Made by a program: the position numbers and the translations under genes
Shown here: in pieces, positions 1 through 11,622 of the stretch
How positions within the stretch are numbered: the first letter of the stretch is position 1
How the letters are laid out: every line of letters begins with the position of its first letter
Source: Glandiceps talaboti
Lineage: Eukaryota > Hemichordata > Enteropneusta > Spengelidae
NCBI RefSeq assembly: GCF_964340395.1
Contig: NC_135565.1
Span: 23,056,929 to 23,118,928 of the forward strand
Length of the DNA: 62,000 nucleotides
Direction: 5' to 3'
Notes under the pieces: generated by a model
The model's database searches: none
What the model was told of the DNA's origin: nothing
The model's input: the letters and a program-made list of their open reading frames with translations, nothing else

Positions 1-355
1 GTGTTCATCATCCTGTCATACGTAGACGTCAAAATGAACTAGGATAGAATGACGTCACATCAATAATGTATACTGTATACCATTTGAATACACCATCAAT
101 AATTGACTATGTAATCTAATAGATCAAATGATTGGACGGTTTAATAGTTGTATTATTGATATCGCAAACTAAACAAAACTAGGTGATAAAAAGATATGTT
201 TGAATTCATGAAAATATCTGTATAAGTCCTTTCCCTGTGGATGATTGAATTGACATGATTTACAAAATGATGTCTCAGTGTCTAGGTTTCAAACACAAAA
301 TGGAGACACCATTCCTGCTGCAACATATCGACCTCATTGTATCTATGACGAGAGT

Positions 356-630
356 CTAACATGGTTAGACCTATGTAGGATTTTAACATGGTTAGATCTA
401 TGTAGGATTTTAACATGGTTAGATCTATGTAGGATTTTAACATGGTTAGACCTATGTAGGATTTTAACATGGTTAGACCTATGTAGGATTTTAACATGGT
501 TAGACCTATGTAGGATTTTAACATGGTTAGACCTATGTAGGATTTTAACATGGTTAGATCTATGTAGGATTTTAACATGGTTAGATCTATGTAGGATTTT
601 AACATGGTTAGACCTATGTAGGATTTTAAA
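356..630. repeat. 27-bp tandem repeat, about 10 copies
   Basis: Unit of 27 bp built around ATGGTTAGACCTATGTAGG, with a C/T variant (GACC or GATC) alternating between copies. Because 27 is a multiple of 3, the array is open on both strands (278-658 + and 605-282 -). I read those frames as repeat shadows. No gene is seen from 1 to 355 or from 631 to 1600. Confidence 0.95.
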
Positions 631-1600
631 ATATGATGCAGGCGTATTAAAGTATTAACTTGCTTTCATTAGAAAACTGGATTTAGCGAAATAACGCTAG
701 GGTTTGGATATGTGACTGGCGTACACAATATTATGTCGACTGTCTACTTTATAATTATTAAAACGTAACTTACTCATAGTGTCAGTACACTTCACCACTT
801 ATCAGTGTCTGTTGATTTGCTGACACCAACTACAATTGCACAATATAGATTGGAAAGCAATACACATGATATCAAAACCTATGAAAGCGTGATAGAGTTG
901 ATTGCATGAAGACTTATCCTCAATGATTATGTCAATCAATTTCGTAAAGACTATTTCTAACTCCTATTTCATCCGTTGGTTAAGAGAATCATAGTTAGTT
1001 TTTAGAATGTAAAAGGACAGAAGTAATTATCATGACTAGATGAATACTTCGAAGACTTAGTTGTGTAGCTTGCAAAGGAAGTGCTGAGGATCTACAACTT
1101 TCATTATTTGCCATTGCTAACTTCAATGGCTATACAGTCAATTTTCATAAAACAAACATCATAAATTTATACATGCAGTTGATTAACGAGAACGATCTAT
1201 TACCAGGATGGTTTTATATAGTGACTTAATGCAGTAGCTGCACATGGAAAGTTTTTAAAAACTATTTTGTTATTATATATAATTGCTTTAATATTTATCA
1301 TATTGAACAACCTGAACAGTATTGAATTGCCAGTGTATGAACATATTTGTGTAGCTATATACATAATACGGTACAATAAATGTATTCAAATTCGTTTCAG
1401 GTCCGCACTCTAAAACTAGCCCCCCCCCCCGAAATGACAACAATTTCAGCCTGTTATTATAGTACAGTACATATGGATGAAATCCCCCTTCTAATTAACA
1501 TATACAATGTCTAATTATTGGTATTTCAACAGTTTTCAGTGAATTTTCAGTGTTGTCATAACACACTGATCACCTACACGTCACTCAATAGTTAAATCCC
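631..1600. other. AT-rich non-coding stretch
   Basis: No exon with convincing splice sites, no protein-like reading frame and no repeat other than a short poly-C run near 1421. It may be an intron or 5' flank of the gene whose first recognised exon is at 2310. Confidence 0.5.
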
Positions 1601-2136
1601 TGACATTTCTTTGTACAACGCTCAAGTAAAGAAAAGAGCTCAGTCACTTGTAAAATATTATTTCCATCCACCACGTAACTTAGGCGCTCGGGCGAGTAGT
1701 ACCATTCGATCAAATCAGGTTCTAATCGTACATAGTTTAGCTTTTACCAAACTGTAGTCCACACTCTTAATGGATCAATTTAAGTTCTCTGTTAACGCAT
1801 CAATCTCGTGTTAGGAGTCCTCTACAGAATATTGTTTTTGTAAATTTTTCATTACACGCAAAATCAACGCACACTTCATTATATATATGTACCAGTATAT
1901 ATATGACAGTAAAATACGAATCATATCATATCATATCATGTCATGTCATGTCATGTCGTATCATATCATATCATATCATATCATATCATATTATATCATA
2001 TCATATCATATCATATCATGTCATGTCATGTCATGTCATGTCATGTCATGTCTCATATATCATATCATATCATATCATATCATATCATATCATATCATAT
2101 CATATCATATCATATCATATCATATCATATCATTGA
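1600..2136 (+). mobile_element. LINE 3' end, 5'-truncated (copy 1) with (TCATA)n tail
   Basis: From about 1612 to 1918 this is near-identical to 5572-5870, the 3' end of a LINE reverse-transcriptase ORF plus its 3' UTR. It includes the frame ending in AFTKL-stop and the segment ACCAGTATATATATGACAG. Both copies run directly into a pentanucleotide array of TCATA/TCATG units (here about 1920-2134). The short ORFs in the array (1887-2144, 1903-2136, 1943-2140) are repeat shadows. A microsatellite 3' tail is usual for non-LTR retrotransposons. Confidence 0.8.
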
Positions 2137-2309
2137 TTGATTAACAGCAAACCTGCACCTATAGTCCATCTCGATCTTTTATCTTCTTTATTTCATACAA
2201 GAACTATTCATGCAGAAATAAAAGATAGCGTCTACAGTGTTCAGCCAAGTTCAGCTACCAAAGGCATCAATATGATCATACTTGTATGCATTTGTTGGAT
2301 TATTTTCAG

Positions 2310-2463
2310 GAGTCTGACACTGTGTATCTAGATCCATGTGAGTCGTCACCTTGTCCAGTCCCAGCTGTATGTCAAATAGATTGCAATGAGAAAGGGTACA
2401 TTTGTGTTTGTCAATCAGATCTCTATAAAGGTGAACATTGTCAGGATTTGGCACTTTCAATTG
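2310..2463 (+). CDS. exon: EGF-like domain
   Basis: Acceptor TATTTTCAG ends at 2309; donor GTAAGT is at 2464. Phase 0 in, phase 1 out. The encoded DPCESSPCPVPAVCQ ... GYICVCQ ... GEHCQ has six cysteines in EGF order. A 42-bp duplication of the donor follows immediately, with a second GTAAGT at 2506 that keeps the frame open. Confidence 0.8.
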
Positions 2464-2645
2464 GTAAGTTATTCTGTATGTACGTGTATTTGGCACTTTC
2501 ACTTGGTAAGTTATTCTGTATGTACGTGTATTTTTTAAATGATTACACTCAACTTTAGGAATCAAAATATTGTTTTCGGTTATGATATTTTTACAAAATA
2601 TTTGATCCATATGACAAATCATTAACAACTTCCAATTGGCAATAT

Positions 2646-2712
<67 letters not shown>

Positions 2713-5700
2713 TGCATGTATGTATGTATGTATGTATGTATGTATGTATGTATGTATGTATGTTTAATTAATGAATTGATTAATAATTACCTTGGCCACA
2801 CACAGGTACATTGGGTAGTGAGTGCTTTTCAGAAGAAAATGGAACGGATTATCGTGGATCCGCGAGGACGACTGTAGATGGAAAACTATGTAAGAATTGG
2901 GAGTCCATAACGGCCCGTTTACGGGGTTATAAGGCAAGAAACTATCCTGGAGGTGGACTGGGTAACCATAATTTCTGTCGTAACCCTGATGATAGACAGT
3001 CACCTTGGTGTTTCCCAAAAGACCCAGTCTCACAAGACCCTGCCTACTGTGACGTTGGTCTACCACTTGAACAGTGTTCTAATGGTATGTACGTATATTT
3101 GTAGATCTTTCAATGATGCATTAACATAAAGAATAAACTTATTAGATAAACCACGCCCACTATTTAATAATTCATTACTGTTAAAACTGCCGAATGTGAT
3201 AGTAGTTATTTATTTCCGTAAAGGGCCACAGCCCATCGTACAAAGAATGTGGTATTTTACATGACAGGACAAGATTGGTCAAAAAACCAAACTAATACAA
3301 TGTATGTATGTATGTATGTACAATAAATAAATATAGGTTGTTATAAGAAATGAAAACATTTATAGGTAACTTATTTCAGGTTCATTCATAACTGGACAAA
3401 ATTCTCTCTTGCCTTAAAAGACTTGAAAATGAAAATTGCTAGATGATGTATACGGTGAGGGTTTCTGGTAGAGAGAAGGGAAATAAACTTTTCTTTGTTT
3501 GAAAAAAAGATAAAAATGTGATAGTATTGAATATTAACTTGTGAATTTAAAATGTGATGTTAAAAAAAAACCCGACCGAATTATATTAAATTATTTCTTT
3601 GCCGTCAAAGAGCCACCCAATATATATATATATACACACACACCAAGTGACTTGACAGTATCAATAATGCTTGTGGTGATCGTAGCGTTGTACAATTATA
3701 ACCCCCCCCCCACAGTACCTTAACACCTTGCAGAGCAAACACTAGATTGCTGCTGCTATAAGCGCATCGGATTAAATTACCAACGCCATACATGTCCTGT
3801 CATGTCCCTGGTTATACAGCTTGCCTGACCCTATAACAATAGAGGGTGTGTATTCTACATGTAGCTCTAATGCCTGACTATATAACAATAGGGTGTGTAT
3901 TCTACATATAACTCTAATGCCTAACTATATTATATATATATAACAATATAGGGTGTGTATTCTACATATAACTCTTATGCCTGACTATATAACAATAGGG
4001 TGTGTATTCTACATATAACTCTTATGCCTGACTATATAACAAAAGGGTGTGTATTAACTCTTATGCCTGACTATATAACAATAGGGTGTGTATTCTACAT
4101 ATAACTCTAATGCCTGACTATATAACAATAGGGTGTGTATTCTACATGTAGCTCTAATGCCTGACTATATAACAATAGGGTGTGTATTCTTCATGTAGCT
4201 CTAATTCCTGCTAATTTTATTTTATCAATACTGTTGTCATCTATCCAGACACGTTGGCAGACATATCGTACATAGGTTGTTTCAAAGATATCAGCTTAAT
4301 GAGTGATCAAACAAATCGTGGAGGATGGAAGGTCTTTATGGATGACGTGTATCTAACACCTGCTAAATGCATCAGCGAATGTGCAAAATATGGTACTTTG
4401 TTCGCTATTTTGACGGGAACGCCTGGACTTGAGAAATGTTTATGTAATCATTTGTATGACAAGTTACAACCTTTGAATGAATCGTCCTGCTCAGCTCCAT
4501 GTCGTGGAAATGTATACTTGCGATGTGGTGGACCCGACTTAGCTGCATCAGTGTATCGGACAGGAATACGTAAGTACCTGTACAATTTTAACTTCTAGGG
4601 GCATAATACCATGGGGGTTGGGGATGGGGTGGGGTTAGGGTGGGGTGGGATGGGGTTGGTGGGGGTGTCACAATTCTCCAATTCTGCTGACTATTTCAGT
4701 GCTGAGACATTTTCTTTAAATTTCAAGATAATTGTATATTCTGCTTTTCACATATTTTATTGAAAAACAATAAACTTAATCAAATGTCCTTATGTTCCTT
4801 CACAATACTAATAATGAATGAAAGGTTGCATGCATGTGTAGTGTAAATATGAGATACCGTATTGGTAAATGGGTGTTAGATTATTTATTGGAGTGATCTC
4901 AAGCTGTTAAAATTGGTAATGATTATTCAAAATCTCTAGTTCTTAATACTGGTACGCCTCAAGTTTATAATTTGTCGCCGATGTTATACTCATTATTTAC
5001 GCATGATTGTGTTACTGTGTCTGATCATTAAATTTACTGATGACACCACCGTGGGCGGATTAATCAAAAACGATGAAACATCATATCGTAATGACGTGGA
5101 CTCTATCATAACATGGTGCTCTGAAAACAATCTTGAACTGAATGTCAAAAAAACAAAGAGATTATTGTGGACTTTCGAAGGAATCCATCTGATATTGTTC
5201 CTCTCGTCATCAAGAACCCAGGGGTTGAAATAGTGCAGTATTTTAAGTTTCTCGGTGTTTACATCACAGCAGATCTGAAATGGGAAATCAATACTAATTA
5301 TATTGTGAAGAAAGTACAAACTGTTTTCTCAAGACGATTGAGAAGCTTCCGTGTCAGTCAGGGACTGTTGATCTACCCATAGACCCTCCACCAATAGACC
5401 CTCCACTTGGTGGAGGGTCTATGTTCTACCGAGCGGTGATTGAAAGTGTCCTGACACTGTCAATCATCGTTTGGTGGGGCAATGCCACAGTCGATGACCG
5501 GAAATGCCTTAATCGAATCGTTAGTACTGCCAGTAGCATCATAGGGTGCAATCTTCCTTCTCTCAATGAGTTGTACAATGCTCAAGTAAAGAAAAGAGCG
5601 CAGTCACTTGTAAAATATTATTTCCATCCACCACATAACTTATGCGCTCGGGCGAGTAGTACCATTCGACCAAATCAGGTTCTAATCGTACATAGTTTAG

Positions 5701-7017
5701 CTTTTACCAAACTGTAGTCCACACTCTTAATAAATCAATTTAAGTTCTCTGTCAATCTCGTGTTAGGAGTCATCTACAGAATATGGTTTTTGTAAATTTT
5801 TCATTACACGCAAAATCAACGTACACTTCATTATATATATGTACCAGTATATAAATATGACAGTAAAATACGTATCATATCATGTCATGTCATATCATAT
5901 CATATCATAGCATATCATATCATATCATATCATATCATATCATATCATATCAAAGTTTAATTTAATTCTGTTTCTCATTCCTTCAGCATTTCCCAAGTTA
6001 GAAACATGTACGGTTGGTGATATAATCGGCGCCCAATTTGAAAATCAATGTTTTTGGTTTTCACAACAAACCTTGAAGAATTGGTTTGATAGTGAACAAG
6101 AATGTGTTATACAGGGAGGACAACTTGTATTTATATACAGTAAACCTGTCTTGGTAAGTACTGTCAATTTATGCTGTGTATTAATATACCTTGGATAATT
6201 TACATTGGTTCTATTATGGCTAGATATCATTCAAATAGATAAACGTTGTGCATTTTGTCACTTTAGATGTACACGTTCGAACAAAAATATGGGATCATTT
6301 ATACCCTGGTAGTTTACAACACTGCATGTCTAGGCTATTGTTTCTGTGGTGCTGGAAATATACGTCAAAACGTTCCAAATTGCCACACATTTTACCATAT
6401 TTTAATACTGTCATATATTTTACTTGCGGAATATTTCCTTGGCTGAACGAACAAACTTGAGGAATAAATCTAACATTACTTGCACTGACCACTCTCTATA
6501 ATATGCATTTCAAGAATATCTAAAATATATAACAATTTGTGTTTCTAGGAGGCACTTAATTATTATATATTCCTGACACCGGAATGGACCCAGACATATT
6601 GGGGAGATGCCTGGACTGGTGCTAACAACTTTGAGGATTACAATAAGTACAAACATGTCGATGAAAACAGTGTGGATGTGTATATAGGTGCGGGTACGTT
6701 TTTTCAGTCGAGGCCAGCAAACAAAGATCTTTCGATAAAACATTGTGTTGGTAAGTTACATTTTAATTGATTTATCCATTCCTGAAATAATATTGCTATG
6801 GCATTTCTTTTATGAAAGTGCACGGCTAATTATACACGCTGAGGACCATGACAAACACGTGGGATTCGTATCGCATGGATTGGTATGATCTCCGTTCGGT
6901 TTCTCTGAATATTTTGGAGCACAGCTCGCCCTCCAACCAGCACTATATGTTGGCAGTTACCTCAACCACAGTCAATGCATGTAAATCAGTTAGCCACGTC
7001 TATAAGATAAAACCATA

Positions 7018-7107
<90 letters not shown>

Positions 7108-10100
7108 TTATAGTCTGTCTCACTGGAGAGAACAGTGCTCGATGCAATATTAGTTGTAGATCATTATAGACTTGATCCAAGGAATGGGATGTTATAAATC
7201 GTTACTCTGAGTTCACGCTTCCTTAGCGATCATTAGACGACTGATAAATTGAGACTGTCAAGGTCGATATGTACACTTAAATGTTTGTGTATTCATTGCT
7301 TACTAACACGGTCGGACTAAACTATACCTTACGGAGGTTTACTTCTATAGTTTTCATTTCATGGCGACATTTGAGACTAATTCGGATCTTTTGTTTAGTA
7401 GCATGCTACTATATTTACTATATTTATGCTGGTATATTTATTTATATATTTCAAATCATCGGAAATGGTACACTACTGAGAGTGCTAACGCGTTCTGTAA
7501 TCATCCCTACCCTTTACCAACGCCCAACATTACAACGAAAGATTATCTATATCGGCATTTCAATGTGTAACTATTAGTTCCTTTCTAATAACATTTTCAA
7601 ATAATACTCTTGCTTCGATTTTATTTTACTAGAAATTGCTGGCTATATGTCATTCAAATTAAATAGCGATTATTGTGAGGAGACAAAGCGGCATATTTGT
7701 TCAAAGGACATGGGAACAGTAGGTACGATTATTTTAGTTATGTTATGTCTACATAAATGAAAGCCTGGAAATGTTGGTAGATTGAAACATCATTGAAGCA
7801 TTGAGCTTTACAACGGGAATCACGAAACCTGAAACAAAAAAACACCCTCTGCTTTGACAAAAATCTTACCAACATTGCTACATTTTATTGTCTGGCCAAA
7901 CAAACATCTGAGAGACATTGCTAAATCTAATCCACTGGCTCGACAAAAAATCTAATTCACAACCACACAAGAATTGTTACATTTTTCGTTAATAGACTCT
8001 AAAAAAATATCAGAATGAACATGTCAATGTTAGGTTGTCCATGCACATTTAACTGAAATATTAGAATGAACATGCCAATGTTAGGTTGTCCATGCACATC
8101 TAACTGATAATGGTAACTCATCAAAAAATATTAGAATGAATATGTCAATGTTAGGTTGTCCATGCACATCTAACTGATAATGGTAACTCATCAAAAAATA
8201 TTAGAATGAACATGTCAATGTTAGGTTGTCCATGCACATTTAACTGATAATGGTAGCTCATCAAAAAATATTAGAATGAACATGTCAATGTTAGGTTGTC
8301 CATGCACATCTAACTGATAATGGTAGCTCATCAAAAAATATTAGAATGAACATGTCAATGTTAGGTTGTCCATGCACATTTAACTGATAATGGTAACTCA
8401 TCAAAAAATATTAGAATGAACATGTCAATGTTGGGTTGTCCATGCACATCTAACTGATAATGGTAGCTCATCAAAAAATATTAGAATGAACATGTCAATG
8501 TTAGGTTGTCCATGCACATTTAACTGATAATGGTAACTCATCAAAAAATATTAGAATGAACATGTCAATGTTAGGTTGTCCATGCACATCTAATTGATAA
8601 TGGTAGCTCATCGTTAATAAATGAATCAATGTTGGCAAGATTTTTGTCCAGCCAGGCAGCATTTTGTTTCAGGTTTTTATTATTTTCGTTGTATTTTCTT
8701 CACAGTAACTACTGAGGCATGTGGTGTGAACCAAACTGGAATTCTTTCCAATGGTGAATGTTTCTTCCTTGTTCAAGAAGCATGTAACTGGAATACAGCT
8801 AACTTTGCATGTTCAAAATTTGGAGGACGATTAGCTACGATCTCCACTCGAGCTATGCAGGTAAGAGCACAACAAGACATATTTCAGATGCAGTTATGAT
8901 ATAGTATCATGGTCACTACTGGTATTCCTATGTGTAACTATACATGGCTACGAGTATGGTGAATTAGGAAAGGGAGCATGTTATAGTATTGTTATTCGCA
9001 ATGTACGTGGGAAGGGAAAACTTGAGGAAACATTCAAGTGATCTGTTTTATCCTGACAAAATGTGAAGCTATTTAGAACTCGATAGTCTTAATCGATGAT
9101 GTAAATTGAACATGTACACTTATTCATATGACAACTATTAACAATCGTTACGGGCTTGTGACTCTACCATTACAGTAGTAATGATACAAACATAGATATA
9201 AAATTAGAGGAAAGGTTTAAAACTGAGGGCAATGTGACTCTTCACTAGTTATTGCTTAAAACAGTAGGCTTAATTATTCTCCACTTTGCAGTTTTTGCAA
9301 TTTGCATACCTGTTCACTTGTGTATTGTTCTTCATCTTCCTGTCATGTTACATAATTATTCGTATGTACCATTTGCAGTAACTCTAAGCACGGACCTTTA
9401 ACGGCCTTTTATACTTCCTCCAACGCCATTATTGTGACAATGACGACAATGTGATACATTTTAGCCTTTGTAAGTGGATAGTGAATTGATAAAAACATTT
9501 TCTATAGATTTGTTTGATTGTGTGATTTGTTCTCATATCAGATGTTCCTCCGTCGTCAAGCAATGTTGACAGGAAGTACCGGTGATTGGTGGATTGGGCT
9601 GCACTATGATAGTGATTTGAATGAGATGATATTTTCAGATAAGAGTCTACCAACTATAACTCTATACAGAAACAATGAATGGACACATGAAAATTGTACA
9701 AGTAAGTCCAATGGTAGAATATCAAGTTTGTGATAATCCACACTTCTTTCCTGAAGTAAAACGTCATCTGGCTCGATGAATATCTTAAGTTACTATTATA
9801 CTGCACAATTTATAGTCTTGCTGTACCTTATTCTTACCATCTGTCTTGCTCTACAAAAATCTAACTAACATTGCTACATTTCATTATCTGGCTCAACAAA
9901 AACTTACCATCAGTGCAACATTTTATGGTCTTTTTGTCTCAGTCAGCATATAAAATACTTACAGAGATATTTGTTTATATTGACCTGGGAATTTAACGAA
10001 TTATTATCTATAATATAAGTTTTTGTACAGTAGTTGTGAACTGTATTTCTAATATCGCGATTTGTTTTCAACAAGAGAAAGTCATTCAAAGATTTAAAAT

Positions 10101-11575
10101 GGGATGAAACTACTGGAACTACTGTTGGTAGAGATGGATATGTGGAGTCATAATGGGTGAATAGTTAGAGTGGCCGGCATGGAATCTACATGTTGCAGGT
10201 TCGAGCCACATCGCCGCTGTTTGTTTCTGAGTGGCTAAAGTCCTTGGGCAAGATTTGAACCATGACTGTGCCTCAGTCAACCCAGCTGTATAATTTGGGA
10301 CCCGGTAGGATAAAGGTTGCAATGTGAATGCTTTAATCCTGTGCGCTTATAAAGGCTGCAATGGATTGTATGCTCCCCAAAGGATTTAAGTATAAAGGGT
10401 TGTGTTGCTATAGATCCGTGCCAGGGTAATAACTTTAAAACACTTTGAGTCAAAAGTGGGAAAGCGCTATATAGAAATAGCATTGTTGATGTCCGCCAAT
10501 GGCCACTGATGCTGTAGCATGATTCAGGAATTAGTAAACTAAAATCAACCAAATAACGAACAATACACACAAGCTGTAGACCATATCACTTTAATGCATC
10601 CAAGTATTGCCGTGTAGAACTAAAACATGACTGTATATGATCACAATATACGTTGATTTACTTCATTTAGTTTATGATCAAGAGATGATCGTGCTTTTAG
10701 TGTTGCTGCTCCCACTCTCTGGAATAATCTCCCACTCAACATCCATCAGTCACCTAACTTATTTGCTTTTAAGTCCAATGTTAAAACTTTACTTTTTAAA
10801 ACTGCTTTTTAACTGATATTTGTATTGTATGATTTGCTTTCAGCGTCTTTGATCACATTTTTTGTGGATACTGACGCTTTATAAATAAATTATTATTATT
10901 AATATTATTGTTATTATAGATGTAATTTAGTAAATTTCACATCTGTTTACTGTAAATTCACTGTCAATCCCTTTTTTCACCCAATAATATTTGAAATTAT
11001 GGTTTCCTACTGAGAAAGACTATAAAACAATGTCAACTCTCTCTCGTTTCAGAAATGACTCGGTACTACAGTTACGTGTGGTCAGTGCAAGATTGCAACG
11101 AAGAAAACAACTTTATATGTCAACAACGTAGGTACCTGGATTGCAATTTTTACTGTTGTATAAAATACTACATTAAGACGACCTTTACAGGCTATGTAGG
11201 TGTACGGATGACTGAAAACGAGCTAATTATCGGAATACTGACAGTACAGAAGTTCTAGACTATAGTACATGCCATGTACACCTATAATTGGCATGTCGTC
11301 ATACACTGTCACTAATAGATCCAAGTCTTAGTAACTTCCAAGCATTCACTCATTTTAGAAAAAAAGGATGTATGAAACTTTAAAAGCAGAACACGAGAAC
11401 TGGCTATACATTGCTTTCCTCCCACTAACACATTAAGCTATGATTATACACCACCATTATTGTATTATATTTCTATCTATTTTTAAATGGTTTCATATTG
11501 CATCTACAGATATTGACGATGTAACGAAGTGTGGTTATGGTAAGTCATACCATTATATAGTCTTTGTCTGTTTTT

Positions 11576-11622
<47 letters not shown>

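Noticed and set aside
278-658. 126-codon frame with LTWLDLCRI repeats
   Set aside because: Shadow of the 27-bp tandem repeat, also open on the other strand.
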